DNA of 64,000 nt from Kosakonia sacchari SP1 (lineage in GTDB: Bacteria; Pseudomonadota; Gammaproteobacteria; Enterobacterales; Enterobacteriaceae): positions 62,001-126,000 of the forward strand of contig NZ_CP007215.2 of NCBI RefSeq assembly GCF_000300455.3, written 5' to 3'. The position numbers and the translations under genes were made by a program. Numbering within the stretch: position 1 is the first letter of the stretch; every line of letters starts with the position of its first letter. The notes beneath the pieces were generated by a model. It did no database searches. It was given only the letters and a program-made list of their open reading frames with translations, and was not told the origin of the DNA. Below, one piece after another: positions 16,715 through 25,778 of the stretch.

Positions 16715-17818
16715 ATGTTATTCGATAACTATTCCCTGAATACGCTCGCATTGACTAACCGTATTGTTATGCCACCGATGACCCGCTCCCGCGCCGGAAC
16801 GGGTGATGTGGCAACCGATATGATGGCGGATTACTACGCCCAGCGCGCCAGTGCCGGGCTGATTATCAGCGAAGGCACGCAAATCAGCCAGCAGGGTCAG
16901 GGCTACGCCTGGACGCCGGGTATTTACAGCGATGCGCAAATTGCGGGCTGGAAAAAAGTGACCGATGCAGTGCATCGCGCGGGCGGCAAAATCTTTGCCC
17001 AGTTGTGGCATGTGGGGCGCGTTTCCCACACCGTATTGCAGCCCGGTAACGCGGCGCCGGTTTCTTCGTCGGCGATTCAGGCCGAAGGCGTAAAAGTGTT
17101 TGTCGATGTGGAAGGGCGTGGGCCGGAAAACGGCGTGGGCGATATGGTGCAGCACTCTATGCCGCGCGCGCTGTTAGTGGATGAAATTCCCGCTATCGTC
17201 AACGACTACGCCCAGGCCGCGCGTAATGCGATTGCCGCTGGTTTTGATGGCATCGAACTGCATGGCGCGAACGGCTATCTGATTAACCAGTTTATTGATT
17301 CGCAGTCGAACCTGCGCGACGACGAATATGGCGGTTCGCTGCAAAACCGTCTGCGCTTTATGAAAGAGGTGGTCGAAGCCGTTTCGGCGGCGATTGGTAA
17401 AGAGCGTGTCGGCATTCGCCTGGCGCCGCTGACTACGCTGATGGGTTCACGCGATGATACGCCGGAAGCCACTTATCTCGCGGCGGCCAGCGTTCTGAAT
17501 GCGATTGGCATTGCTTACATTCACATCGCCGAAGCAGACTGGGACGACGCGCCGGTGATGCCTGCGGCTTTTAAAGAGGCGCTGCGTATTATTTTCCACG
17601 GCACGCTGATCTACTCCGGCAAATACACGCCGGAGCGCGCCGAAGAAGCGCTGGCAAAAGGCTGGGCAGACTTAATTGGTTTTGGCCGACCGTTTATCGC
17701 TAACCCGGATTTGCCGTACCGCCTGCAACATAACCTGCCGCTCAATGAACCGATCAGGGAGAAATTCTTTGGCGGCGGCGCAGAAGGCTACCTGGATTAT
17801 CCATTGCAGAAAGCGTAA
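16715..17818 (+). CDS. nemA: N-ethylmaleimide reductase (Old Yellow Enzyme family)
   Basis: 367-residue FMN-dependent ene-reductase that reduces N-ethylmaleimide, nitrate esters and other electrophiles. Seen: MPPMTRSRA near the N-terminus, QLWHVGRVSH, the catalytic/binding pair in ELHGANGYLINQF (His-x-x-Asn) and the FMN phosphate site FGRPFIANPDL at the C-terminal end. Length matches NemA. In E. coli the repressor gene nemR precedes it; here no TetR gene is adjacent, so regulation must differ or act in trans. A strong terminator follows. Confidence 0.92.
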   Translation: MLFDNYSLNTLALTNRIVMPPMTRSRAGTGDVATDMMADYYAQRASAGLIISEGTQISQQGQGYAWTPGIYSDAQIAGWKKVTDAVHRAGGKIFAQLWHVGRVSHTVLQPGNAAPVSSSAIQAEGVKVFVDVEGRGPENGVGDMVQHSMPRALLVDEIPAIVNDYAQAARNAIAAGFDGIELHGANGYLINQFIDSQSNLRDDEYGGSLQNRLRFMKEVVEAVSAAIGKERVGIRLAPLTTLMGSRDDTPEATYLAAASVLNAIGIAYIHIAEADWDDAPVMPAAFKEALRIIFHGTLIYSGKYTPERAEEALAKGWADLIGFGRPFIANPDLPYRLQHNLPLNEPIREKFFGGGAEGYLDYPLQKA

Positions 17819-17823
17819 TAACG

Positions 17824-17848
17824 AACGGGGGCTAATGCCCCCGTTTTT
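17824..17848 (+). terminator. Rho-independent terminator of nemA
   Basis: ACGGGGGC-TAAT-GCCCCCGT followed by TTTT; perfect 8-bp stem a few bases past the nemA stop. Confidence 0.85.
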
Positions 17849-17866
17849 GCGTGCTGCAAACTGCCG

Positions 17867-18148
17867 TCAGAAATCGTAGGCATTAATCACTTTCATTAAT
17901 GCCGCGTCATTCTTGTATTTTTCCCGCAGCGTTTTGAGCTGCACCACCGCTTTGCCACAGGTGGCTTGCAGGCTGGCATCCAGCTCTTTCTGGCGCTGTT
18001 CGTCGAGGTCGGAATCCTGCTCGGCGGCAAAATGCTCGCATTGATCGGCAAGATGACGAAAATCCTGCACGTCTTTCGGCAACGGGGCGGCGGCAAAGCT
18101 GGTGTTGAAAATAAGGGCGGTGGAGAGAATAAAAAGGTAACGCTTCAT
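17867..18148 (-). CDS. Small secreted (periplasmic) protein of unknown function
   Basis: 93 residues with a clear signal peptide (MKRYLFILSTALIFNTSFAA, cleavage after about residue 20) and a hydrophilic helical mature part with two cysteines, about residues 37 and 64, that could form a disulfide. No family recognised. It converges on nemA. The helical, charged mature region could be a periplasmic binding or inhibitor protein, but nothing shows which. Confidence 0.65.
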   Translation of the reverse strand: MKRYLFILSTALIFNTSFAAAPLPKDVQDFRHLADQCEHFAAEQDSDLDEQRQKELDASLQATCGKAVVQLKTLREKYKNDAALMKVINAYDF

Positions 18149-18240
18149 CGGTTGTTGTCTGTCGGAATATCGAGGCGCTTATTTTACGCCTTAATAGTGG
18201 CGATGGAGAAAGGGAAACGAACGACTTTTTACGCCTTTTT

Positions 18241-18345
18241 TCAGGCGGCGATGTGTCGCTGAAGCTGCCGTTTTTGCTGGCCACGACGTTTACGGGCGCT
18301 GTGTTTTTCATCGCTTTTTCTTTCTACACCTGAGCAGGAAACCAT
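18241..18345 (-). CDS. Possible small basic protein (34 aa)
   Basis: A 34-codon frame starting at ATG 18345 encodes a strongly basic peptide (VERKSDEKHSARKRRGQQ... ending RHIAA). Its composition is not that of random antisense DNA, and a small hairpin (CGCCT...AGGCG) with an A/T-rich tail follows its stop. No good ribosome binding site is visible and no homolog is recognised, so it is only a candidate. Confidence 0.25.
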   Translation of the reverse strand: MVSCSGVERKSDEKHSARKRRGQQKRQLQRHIAA

Positions 18346-18424
18346 CTGGATTTATTTCCGTCAGTGCCAGCAAACAGAGCCTGCGAACAGGCATCTGTTT
18401 GAGATGCGGCAAACGCGCCGGGAT

Positions 18425-18733
18425 TCACTCTGACCGTGATTTCAGCCAGGCGTTTTTCACCACCCCTTTCACTTCCCTGAGCTGCTTGCGCGTTTTATCC
18501 AGCGCCGTCGCCAGCCACTCCTCTTTATCACTGTATTTCACTAGCACGATGCAGCCCTGCATCACTTTCACCAGAATATGTTGCCCGGTATTAAACCCGG
18601 CATCGCGCAACCACTTGCCGGAAAGCGTAATACTCGGCGTGCTCGCGTCGCCCTGATTCGGGCGATATCGCACAATTACGTTGTGCTCGGTTCCGGCGAT
18701 GGTGAAGTCTGAGGTAGAATGCGGATCAGCCAT
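18425..18733 (-). CDS. SymE-family toxin-like protein
   Basis: 102 residues with the SymE core: VIVRYRPNQ, then SITLSGKWLRDAGFNTGQHILVKVMQGCIVL, matching the ITLKGQWL-AGF-TG-VKVMEGCIVL pattern of E. coli SymE. SymE has an AbrB/MraZ-like fold; the E. coli protein was reported as an SOS-induced endoribonuclease toxin controlled by the antisense RNA SymR and, in later work, as a nucleoid-condensing protein. ATG 18733 is used (AAGGAG seven bases upstream). No LexA box was seen in front. It is divergent from a ribbon-helix-helix-like gene with palindromic sites between them. Toxicity is not shown by the sequence. Confidence 0.78.
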   Translation of the reverse strand: MADPHSTSDFTIAGTEHNVIVRYRPNQGDASTPSITLSGKWLRDAGFNTGQHILVKVMQGCIVLVKYSDKEEWLATALDKTRKQLREVKGVVKNAWLKSRSE

Positions 18734-18816
18734 TATCAACTCCTTGATAGTTGGGGATGGTTAGACGCTCCGGTTGTGTTGCTGCACATCGGGGCGTTGT
18801 TTACGAAATCCAATTT

Positions 18817-18836
18817 CATGTGGTAGGTACCACATG
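18817..18836. promoter_or_regulatory. 20-bp palindromic operator in the symE-like/RHH intergenic region
   Basis: CATGTGGTAGGTACCACATG: 9-bp perfect arms CATGTGGTA and TACCACATG around GG. It falls in the spacer of a weak candidate promoter for the rightward gene (TTCATG at 18815-18820, CATAAC at 18838-18843, 17-bp spacing). A second, related site lies 19 bp downstream. Confidence 0.65.
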
Positions 18837-18853
18837 AACATAACGTAACCGAA

Positions 18854-18868
18854 GTGGTACCTACCATG
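18854..18868. promoter_or_regulatory. Second palindromic operator, overlapping the start codon of the RHH-like gene
   Basis: TGGTACCTACCA (18855-18866) is the exact reverse complement of the inner part of the first site (TGGTAGGTACCA, 18821-18832). Both read TGGTA-N2-TACCA. Its last A is the A of the ATG of the RHH-like gene, so bound protein would block translation start or elongation there. Confidence 0.6.
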
Positions 18869-19039
18869 CAAGAGAAAAAGAAGCTAAATTTTGATCGAAC
18901 CAAAAGCACGATGAAGAACATCCGGTTTGAAGATGATCTTTTGGAACAGATTGAGAAAGCGGCGGGAAAAGGGAATTTTAGTAAGTGGGTGAAAGAGGCT
19001 TGTAGAATGCGGCTTGAGGCAGAACACGAAAAAGAATAA
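18866..19039 (+). CDS. DUF3950-type ribbon-helix-helix-like small protein
   Basis: 57-residue protein: a basic N-terminus (MQEKKKLNFDRTKSTM), then a segment NIRFEDDLLEQIEKAAGK-GNFSKWVKEACRMRL with the beta-strand/helix/helix pattern of ribbon-helix-helix DNA-binding proteins and strong resemblance to the DUF3950 family found in enterobacteria. ATG 18866 is preferred over GTG 18854, which lies inside the operator. It has no strong ribosome binding site because the operator occupies that position. Divergent from the SymE-like gene, so it may be its repressor or antitoxin; this pairing is inferred. Confidence 0.68.
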   Translation: MQEKKKLNFDRTKSTMKNIRFEDDLLEQIEKAAGKGNFSKWVKEACRMRLEAEHEKE

Positions 19040-19182
19040 AAGATGCTACTTTCTTATTCTAAACGGATTAGAAAAACCTCTCCTTAATTATATTTCACCT
19101 TTAAATATATTATAATTTATTGATGTGTAATAATTTTTGATGCCAGAATTATACTGGCATCAGTGAATAAAAAGATGCACCG

Positions 19183-19665
19183 CTAGTTTGCTCGCCAATG
19201 TTTAATTAACCCCTCATGCGAAGTGGTTCCCATTTTTATTAATATAATCTGCAGGTTATCATTGGTATCATACCCTATAATTATATTGTCGCCTTCAGCA
19301 GCATTATCCATAACTTCATTTGGCGTAAAATAAAGTCGATACTCTGATCTCGATAAGTGTGAAATGCGGGCGTCATACCAAGTAATTTGTGCCAGATTTG
19401 AGATTTGTGATCCCCGTATAGAGAATTGCGCATCGCATTTAAATTCATCCATACCTAATAAAGCTTTTAATTCTTTAACTCCGTTAAATTCATGCTGGTG
19501 TGATTTTTCTGGGTTTGCTTCTACAGATGATAATGTTTTGATGCAAGAGGCTCGAAAACGAATGGCAGCAGTCATATATTCATCCTTGTAAGAGTGAATC
19601 CGTAATTTATCAGATAATGGTGAATATAAAATTGGCTGAGTTGATAATATTTCAATCCACTTCAC
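19183..19665 (-). CDS. Protein resembling the N-terminal domain of EcoRII-type restriction endonucleases
   Basis: 160 residues, AT-rich. Segments HQHEFNGVKELKALLG (about residues 55-70) and SRSEYRLYFTPNEVMDNAAEGDNIIIGY (about 103-130) recall the N-terminal, B3-like effector/DNA-binding part of a group of EcoRII-type restriction enzymes. The catalytic EcoRII C-terminal domain, which should follow, is absent: the frame ends at a normal stop. No methyltransferase gene is nearby. It may be a truncated enzyme or an independent DNA-binding protein. Family assignment is from memory of the motif and is tentative. Confidence 0.5.
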   Translation of the reverse strand: MKWIEILSTQPILYSPLSDKLRIHSYKDEYMTAAIRFRASCIKTLSSVEANPEKSHQHEFNGVKELKALLGMDEFKCDAQFSIRGSQISNLAQITWYDARISHLSRSEYRLYFTPNEVMDNAAEGDNIIIGYDTNDNLQIILIKMGTTSHEGLIKHWRAN

Positions 19666-19765
19666 ATAAATTAAGATATATTTTTCAACCTTAAGATGAA
19701 TATAAGTTGTGCAAATAAAAGTTATTCCTTAATAAATTATTTGCATATGTGATAGGTCTTCATTT

Positions 19766-19860
19766 TGGCGGAAGATCACAGGAGTCGAACCTGCCCGGGA
19801 CCGCTGGCGGCCCCAACTGGATTTGAAGTCCAGCCACCTCACCGGAGATGACGATCTTCC
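19766..19860 (-). tRNA. selC: tRNA-Sec (anticodon TCA)
   Basis: 95-nt selenocysteine tRNA, nearly identical to E. coli selC: 5' GGAAGATCGTC..., long extra arm, TCA anticodon at 19824-19826 (minus strand), T-arm GGTTCGACTCC, and encoded CCA at 19766-19768. It reads UGA in selenoprotein mRNAs such as formate dehydrogenase. selC is a well known insertion site for pathogenicity islands; the small accessory genes begin directly past its 3' end, but no integrase or duplicated tRNA end was seen. Confidence 0.97.
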
Positions 19861-19891
19861 GCGCCTGCATTGCTACATGGAGGCGGGGCGC

Positions 19892-19920
19892 ATTATAGCT
19901 ACTTTCAGGCATTTACCACA
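19892..19920 (-). promoter_or_regulatory. selC promoter (-10 with GC-rich discriminator)
   Basis: On the minus strand TATAAT (19892-19897) is followed by a GC-rich discriminator GCGCCCCGCC, the pattern of stable-RNA promoters under stringent control. The -35 at 17 bp spacing (TGTGGT) is weak. Confidence 0.55.
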
Positions 19921-20149
19921 TACCCCCGCCATAAATTTTCGCATTGTGCTTCCGTCGCGAACGGCTGTTTAAGATAAATCCTCATCTTTTCCAAGGCTTA
20001 GCAATTTTTCACACGCTAAAGGAACCGCGATCACAGAAAAGAATAAACGTAATCAGATAACAAGAATTCGCAATACCCGGCTGAAATCCAATCGTTTACA
20101 ACGTCTGAAACCGCTTTCTGCGTATTTTTCATGCGTAAAGGAAACAAAA

Positions 20150-21541
20150 ATGGACAGTCAGATTATTTCTGTGAAAGAAAAGATTGGCTACGGCATGGGG
20201 GACGCCGCCAGCCATATCGTCTTTGATAACGTAATGCTGTACATGATGTTCTTTTATACCGATATCTTTGGCATCCCTGCCGGGTTTGTCGGCACCATGT
20301 TTCTGCTGGCGCGTGCATTAGACGCCGTTTCGGACCCGTGCATGGGGCTGCTCGCCGATCGCACCCGCAGCCGCTGGGGTAAGTTCCGCCCATGGATAAT
20401 TTTTGGCGCACTGCCGTTCGGCATTGTGTGCGTTCTGGCCTACAGCACGCCGGATCTCAGCCTCAGCGGTAAGATGATCTACGCCGCTGTCACTTATACG
20501 TTACTCACCCTGCTTTACACCGTGGTCAACATTCCTTATTGCGCCCTCGGCGGTGTGATCACCAACGACCCGCAGCAGCGCATCTCGCTGCAATCCTGGC
20601 GTTTCGTGCTGGCGACGGCGGGCGGCATGCTCTCTACTGTGCTGATGATGCCGCTGGTGAAACTGATTGGCGGTGATGACAAAGTCTTCGGTTTCCAGGG
20701 TGGCATTGCAGTGCTCTCGGTGGTTGCTTTTATGATGTTGGCGTTCTGCTTTTTCACCACCAAAGAGCGTATTCAGGCGCCGCCGAGCACCACTTCCATG
20801 CGTGAAGACCTGCGCGATATCTGGCAAAACGACCAGTGGCGCATTGTCGGCCTGCTGACCATTCTCAATATCCTCGCTGTCTGCGTGCGCGGCGGCGCGA
20901 TGATGTATTACGTCACCTGGATCATGGGTGATGCCGCCATTTTCACCGCGTTTCTCACTACCTACTGCGTCGGCAACCTGATTGGCAGCGCACTGGCCAA
21001 GCCGCTCACCGACTGGAAATGCAAAGTCACCATCTTCTGGTGGACCAACGCGGCGCTCACCGTGCTCAGCATCGCCATGTTCTTCGTGCCGATTCAGGCC
21101 AGCGTCACCATGTTCATCTTTATCTTCGTCATTGGCGTGCTGCATCAGCTGGTTACGCCGATCCAGTGGGTGATGATGTCCGACACCGTTGATTACGGCG
21201 AGTGGTGTAACGGTAAACGTCTCACCGGCATCAGCTTTGCGGGTACGTTGTTCGTACTGAAACTCGGCCTCGCTTTCGGCGGCGCGTTGATCGGCTGGGC
21301 GCTGGCGGGCGGTGGTTACAATGCCGCGGCGCAGAGCCAGAACAGCGCCACCATCAGCATCATCATTGCGTTGTTTACGCTGGTTCCGGCGGCCTGCTAT
21401 TTGCTCAGCGCCTTTATCGCCAAACGCTACTACACCCTGAAAACTCCGTTCCTCAAAACAATCATGGAACAGTTGGCACGCGGCGAACACCGCAGTCAGC
21501 CACGGTTTGGTCATGTTTCACCCCGGGAAGAGTTACTGTAA
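20150..21541 (+). CDS. yicJ: GPH-family glycoside/xyloside:cation symporter YicJ
   Basis: 463-residue inner-membrane transporter of the glycoside-pentoside-hexuronide family (MelB/XynB relatives) with about 12 membrane segments. The family motif is clear near the N-terminus ([29 protein letters not shown] split over residues 10-38) and in [17 protein letters not shown] (about 66-82). It lies directly upstream of yicI, with its stop 10 bp before the yicI start, so both form a xyloside uptake and hydrolysis operon, as in E. coli. The upstream 290 bp carry its promoter; no regulator gene is adjacent. Confidence 0.93.
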   Translation: MDSQIISVKEKIGYGMGDAASHIVFDNVMLYMMFFYTDIFGIPAGFVGTMFLLARALDAVSDPCMGLLADRTRSRWGKFRPWIIFGALPFGIVCVLAYSTPDLSLSGKMIYAAVTYTLLTLLYTVVNIPYCALGGVITNDPQQRISLQSWRFVLATAGGMLSTVLMMPLVKLIGGDDKVFGFQGGIAVLSVVAFMMLAFCFFTTKERIQAPPSTTSMREDLRDIWQNDQWRIVGLLTILNILAVCVRGGAMMYYVTWIMGDAAIFTAFLTTYCVGNLIGSALAKPLTDWKCKVTIFWWTNAALTVLSIAMFFVPIQASVTMFIFIFVIGVLHQLVTPIQWVMMSDTVDYGEWCNGKRLTGISFAGTLFVLKLGLAFGGALIGWALAGGGYNAAAQSQNSATISIIIALFTLVPAACYLLSAFIAKRYYTLKTPFLKTIMEQLARGEHRSQPRFGHVSPREELL

Positions 21542-21551
21542 GGAGTTACGC

Positions 21552-23870
21552 ATGAAAATCAGTGATGGCAACTGGCTTATCCAGCCTGGTCTGACATTGA
21601 TCCAGCCGGTTCAGGTGTTCGATGTCGAACAACAGGGTAATGAGATGGTGGTCTATGCCGCCCCGCGCGATGTGCGCGAGCGCACCTGGCAACTGGATAC
21701 GCCGCTCTTCACCCTGCGCTTTTTCTCGCCGCAGGAAGGGATTATTGGCGTGCGCATCGAGCATTTTCAGGGAGCAATAGATAACGGCCCGCACTTCCCG
21801 CTTAATGTTGCGCAAAACGTCCACGTGGAAATGCGCAACACCGAAGAATTTGCCGAGCTGCAAAGCGGTGCGCTCAGTGTGCGCATTGGTAAAGGTGAAA
21901 ACTGGGCGCTCGATTTTCTGCGCGATGGCGTGCGCATTACCGGTAGCCAGTTGAAAAACAACGGCTACGTGCAGGATGGCAACAGTGGCCGCAATTACCT
22001 GTTTGAGCGGCTGGATTTGGGCGTGGGTGAAACGGTATATGGCCTCGGCGAGCGTTTTACTGCGCTGGTTCGCAACGGGCAAATGGTGGAAACCTGGAAC
22101 CGCGACGGCGGCACCAGCACCGAGCAGTCGTACAAGAATATCCCCTTTTATCTCACCAATCGTGGCTACGGCGTGCTGGTAAACCATCCGCAAGCGGTGG
22201 GGTTTGAAGTGGGTTCGGAGAAGGTCTCCAAAGTGCAGTTCAGCGTTGAGGGCGAATATCTCGAATATTTCGTTATCGACGGCCCAACGCCGCAGGACGT
22301 GCTGAACCGCTATACGCAATTCACCGGTCGTCCGGCGTTGCCGCCTGCGTGGTCGTTTGGCTTGTGGCTCACCACCTCGTTTACCACCAACTACGACGAA
22401 GCGACGGTGAACAGCTTTATTGACGGCATGGCGGAGCGCCAGCTACCGCTGCACGTTTTCCATTTCGACTGTTTCTGGATGAAGGCTTTCCAGTGGTGCG
22501 ATTTTGAGTGGGATCCGGTGACCTTCCCGGATCCGGCAGGAATGATTAAACGCCTGAAAGCGCGCGGGCTGAAAATCTGCGTCTGGATAAACCCCTATAT
22601 CGGCCAGAAATCGCCGGTTTTTCGCGAGTTGAAAGAGAAGGGCTACCTGCTGAAACGCGCGGACGGTTCGCTGTGGCAATGGGATAAATGGCAACCGGGG
22701 CTGGCGATTTATGATTTCACCAACCCGGAAGCCTGCCAGTGGTACGCAAATAAACTCAAAGATTTAGTGGCGATGGGCGTGGACTGCTTCAAAACCGATT
22801 TTGGCGAGCGCATCCCGACTGATGTGGTGTGGCATAACGGCGCGTGTCCGCAGAAAATGCACAACCATTACGCCTACATCTACAACGAGCTGGTGTGGAA
22901 CGTGCTGAAAGAAACCGTTGGTGAGCAAGACGCGGTGCTGTTTGCCCGCTCGGCATCCGTTGGTGCGCAACAGTTCCCGGTACACTGGGGCGGCGACTGC
23001 TATGCCAACTATGAATCGATGGCGGAAAGCCTGCGCGGCGGGCTATCGATTGGCCTGTCTGGTTTTGGTTTCTGGAGCCATGATATTGGAGGCTTTGAAA
23101 ACACCGCACCCGCGCATGTTTACAAACGCTGGTGCGCGTTTGGTTTGCTCTCCAGCCACAGTCGCTTACATGGCAGCAAATCTTACCGTGTGCCGTGGGC
23201 GTACGATGACGAGTCCTGCGATGTGGTGCGCCACTTCACGCAACTAAAATGCCGTTTGATGCCGTACCTCTACCGCCAGGCTGCGCTGGCACACGAATCG
23301 GGTTTGCCGATGATGCGCGCCATGATGCTCTCCTTCCCGAACGATCCGGCCTGTGACTATCTTGACCGCCAGTACATGCTTGGCGATGCGCTGCTGGTCG
23401 CGCCAGTGTTCAGTGAAGCGGGTGACGTGCAGTTTTACCTGCCGGAAGGACGTTGGACGCATTTGTGGCACAACGACACATTAACCGGTGGCCGCTGGCA
23501 TAAACAGCGGCACGACTTTATGAGCCTGCCGGTGTACATGCGGGATAACACCCTGCTGGCGCTCGGCAGCAACGACCAGCGCCCGGATTACACCTGGCAT
23601 GACGGCACCGCTTTCCAGCTATTTGCGCTGGATGAGGGACGCGAAGCGTTGTGCGACGTGCCGGATGCCCGCGGTGCGGTAATTTTTCGTTTACGGGCTA
23701 AACGCGATGCGGGCGTGATTACCTTACGTAGCGAAGGAGAGTGTCACAACTGGACGCTGTGCCTGCGCAATATCGCGCAGATTGCGGGTGTACAAGGCGC
23801 CACGCAATCTGGCAGTGAGTCAGGCGTGGTGATTACGCCGCAGGGCGGGGAGATACGCATTACGCTGTGA
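21552..23870 (+). CDS. yicI: Alpha-xylosidase YicI (GH31)
   Basis: Cytoplasmic retaining glycoside hydrolase that removes alpha-linked xylose, for example from isoprimeverose. 772 residues, identical in length to E. coli YicI. The catalytic nucleophile Asp416 is in [10 protein letters not shown] and the acid/base Asp482 in HWGGDC, at the same residue numbers as in the E. coli enzyme. ATG 21552 follows AAGGAGTTACGC; the longer in-frame start overlapping yicJ is rejected. Acts on sugars brought in by YicJ. Confidence 0.96.
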   Translation: MKISDGNWLIQPGLTLIQPVQVFDVEQQGNEMVVYAAPRDVRERTWQLDTPLFTLRFFSPQEGIIGVRIEHFQGAIDNGPHFPLNVAQNVHVEMRNTEEFAELQSGALSVRIGKGENWALDFLRDGVRITGSQLKNNGYVQDGNSGRNYLFERLDLGVGETVYGLGERFTALVRNGQMVETWNRDGGTSTEQSYKNIPFYLTNRGYGVLVNHPQAVGFEVGSEKVSKVQFSVEGEYLEYFVIDGPTPQDVLNRYTQFTGRPALPPAWSFGLWLTTSFTTNYDEATVNSFIDGMAERQLPLHVFHFDCFWMKAFQWCDFEWDPVTFPDPAGMIKRLKARGLKICVWINPYIGQKSPVFRELKEKGYLLKRADGSLWQWDKWQPGLAIYDFTNPEACQWYANKLKDLVAMGVDCFKTDFGERIPTDVVWHNGACPQKMHNHYAYIYNELVWNVLKETVGEQDAVLFARSASVGAQQFPVHWGGDCYANYESMAESLRGGLSIGLSGFGFWSHDIGGFENTAPAHVYKRWCAFGLLSSHSRLHGSKSYRVPWAYDDESCDVVRHFTQLKCRLMPYLYRQAALAHESGLPMMRAMMLSFPNDPACDYLDRQYMLGDALLVAPVFSEAGDVQFYLPEGRWTHLWHNDTLTGGRWHKQRHDFMSLPVYMRDNTLLALGSNDQRPDYTWHDGTAFQLFALDEGREALCDVPDARGAVIFRLRAKRDAGVITLRSEGECHNWTLCLRNIAQIAGVQGATQSGSESGVVITPQGGEIRITL

Positions 23871-23920
23871 ATTTTTGCTTCGCGATATTCCTCCCCCGTA
23901 AGGGAGAGGAAATGTCATGT

Positions 23921-25657
23921 TCAGGGAGTCGGCTGAGGAGAAGGCGCTGATGTGGATTCCGCCGGAGGCGCAACAACGCCGCCGGAAACCACACCGCCAT
24001 GCATGCTCTGTTTGATTTGCTGTTTCTGCACGTTAATAGCGGAAAGCTCGGCGTTCACCGACGGTTTAAGCGGCGCATCGGCGCGCACATTGCCGCTGGC
24101 GGTGAGCTGGAGATTACCGTCGCCGCTGATGGGCAGCGCCGGCCAGCCCCATTCCTGTAATACATTCACTGGCACGCCGCGACCGTTCAGGTTTAGATTC
24201 ACGCTGCGATCCGGCGTTTGCGCAACCACCGCTTTGGCTTCCAGCAACCCTTGCCCCGTAAAGGCGCTTAGCTCGCTGATGGTGACGACATTGCTGTTGG
24301 CGTTCAGCGCCAGTGACGGGCGGCGTACGTCCACGCGGTTAAAGGTGGCGGCAGCGGCGTTCAGCTTCGCCGTTCCGCCCCACACGCCCCATTTGCGCTC
24401 GCGCACCAGTTGCAGGTTATCGCCGTAGCCGTCCAGCGCCGTCAGTTGCCACGAGAAAGCCGGGTCGATATCAATCACCAGGTTGCGGCTGGCGCTGAAT
24501 TTTTTCAGCGTCACGGTGTTCAGCCACGCGGGCAAATCATCCATCCATAGCTGCTTCCAGTTTTCCGGCAGCGTGTATTCCAGCCCGGCAAAGGCGGTGT
24601 CGTCCAGCACCAGCGCGTGGCCTGCGCGATACCAGTTGCCGGACGTGCGCACCATGCCGTTTTCCCAGCGTGAGGTGAACTGTTGCAGCGCAATGCCCTG
24701 CGGCGAGAAGTTGGCATTGAGGATCGGGTCGAACAGGTGCAGCGAGCCGTAAATAAACTCGCTGGCATTCATCGACAGCCTGCCATCTTCGCTTTGCCAG
24801 TCGCCTTTGGTCAGCGTCAAGTTGCGCAAACTTAAATCCAGATCGGTGACGGCCCAGCCCGGCCCTTGTAAACGGGCGTCGGTCACTTCGACACGACCAA
24901 TTTTCAGCGAGGGTAACGTCGTCAGTGGGCTAAAGAAATCGAGCAGGGATTTGTCGCTTTGCAGGCGGATATCGTTCAGCCGCAAATTATTCACTATCCA
25001 GCTTCCATCCGCCGCGCGTTGCGCATCGCCGGTCATTGAGCCGCGCGCCATATCCGCGCCAATAGTAGTTAGCGTAACGACATCTTTATCGATACTGCCC
25101 TGAATCAACACGTTACTGGCGGGAACGCCGTTTAACGTCAGCGAACCGGCGCTCATCTGAATTTGCGCCTTGCTGCCCAGTACACTTCCCGCGACGGGTT
25201 GCCACGGCGCAACACCGCCAGTGACGCGCTGGGCGCTGAGATCCCAGCCGGTGGTCGGGCTGTTAAAGGCCATATTGGTCAATTGCAGACGGTCGGCCTG
25301 GAAGGGCAGTGGTGCGGCTGCCGGGGAGAGATTTAGCGTGCCGTCCTGTAACAAAATGGTATCGGCGTGCAGCGGATCGGTAATTTGTCGGCTGCTCAGC
25401 CCGATATCGACGGTTTTGGCGACCAGCGTTGCCGGTTTGCCTTTGCGGCCAAAATTTACGCCTTTCAGCAACACATGGGAAGGGGAGGAGAAGCGGTGAT
25501 CCATCGCTTCAAAGGTCAGGTGATAGCCGCTGTTATCATTCACCCACTTGCTGACCTGCGTTGCGCCCCAGCGGGTTTGCAGCAGGAAATAGCAGGCGAT
25601 GACCGCCACAAGCAGGGCGATAACAACGAAAAGGAGCAGCTTTCCAAGAAATTTCAT
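23921..25657 (-). CDS. yicH: AsmA-family protein YicH
   Basis: 578-residue inner-membrane-anchored periplasmic protein of the AsmA family. An N-terminal membrane anchor (LLLFVVIALLVAVIACYFLL, about residues 6-25) precedes a long beta-rich domain related to the bridge-like lipid transport proteins that help outer-membrane phospholipid balance in TamB/YhdP relatives. E. coli YicH has 569 residues. ATG 25657 begins at the anchor. A low-complexity Pro/Ala/Ser tail (APPAESTSAPSPQPTP) ends it. It converges on yicI. Confidence 0.92.
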   Translation of the reverse strand: MKFLGKLLLFVVIALLVAVIACYFLLQTRWGATQVSKWVNDNSGYHLTFEAMDHRFSSPSHVLLKGVNFGRKGKPATLVAKTVDIGLSSRQITDPLHADTILLQDGTLNLSPAAAPLPFQADRLQLTNMAFNSPTTGWDLSAQRVTGGVAPWQPVAGSVLGSKAQIQMSAGSLTLNGVPASNVLIQGSIDKDVVTLTTIGADMARGSMTGDAQRAADGSWIVNNLRLNDIRLQSDKSLLDFFSPLTTLPSLKIGRVEVTDARLQGPGWAVTDLDLSLRNLTLTKGDWQSEDGRLSMNASEFIYGSLHLFDPILNANFSPQGIALQQFTSRWENGMVRTSGNWYRAGHALVLDDTAFAGLEYTLPENWKQLWMDDLPAWLNTVTLKKFSASRNLVIDIDPAFSWQLTALDGYGDNLQLVRERKWGVWGGTAKLNAAAATFNRVDVRRPSLALNANSNVVTISELSAFTGQGLLEAKAVVAQTPDRSVNLNLNGRGVPVNVLQEWGWPALPISGDGNLQLTASGNVRADAPLKPSVNAELSAINVQKQQIKQSMHGGVVSGGVVAPPAESTSAPSPQPTP

Positions 25658-25742
25658 GATCTTCCATCCCCAGTTGCCAGTCTGGCAGTTATGCACGATT
25701 TATGCGCAATGCTCAAGGGCGGAATGATGAAAGGGCGTTACA

Positions 25743-25770
25743 GCGGCAACGGTTTTCGTCCCGTTGCCGC
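25743..25770. terminator. Perfect hairpin downstream of xanP
   Basis: GCGGCAACGG (25743-25752) pairs with CCGTTGCCGC (25761-25770) across 8 nt, between the xanP stop and the yicH start. No T run follows, so it may be a transcript end stabiliser instead of an intrinsic terminator. Confidence 0.4.
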
Positions 25771-25778
25771 GGGGGTTA

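Noticed and set aside
17907-18311. 134-codon minus-strand frame overlapping the small secreted protein gene
   Set aside because: Different frame of the same strand as the secreted-protein gene, which has a clear signal peptide; the longer frame shows no protein-like pattern.
18733-18866. LexA box upstream of the SymE-like gene
   Set aside because: No CTGT-N8-ACAG pattern was found in the divergent region.
20501-21514. 337-codon minus-strand frame
   Set aside because: Antisense shadow of yicJ, with low-complexity His/Gln/Arg-rich translation and no start signals.
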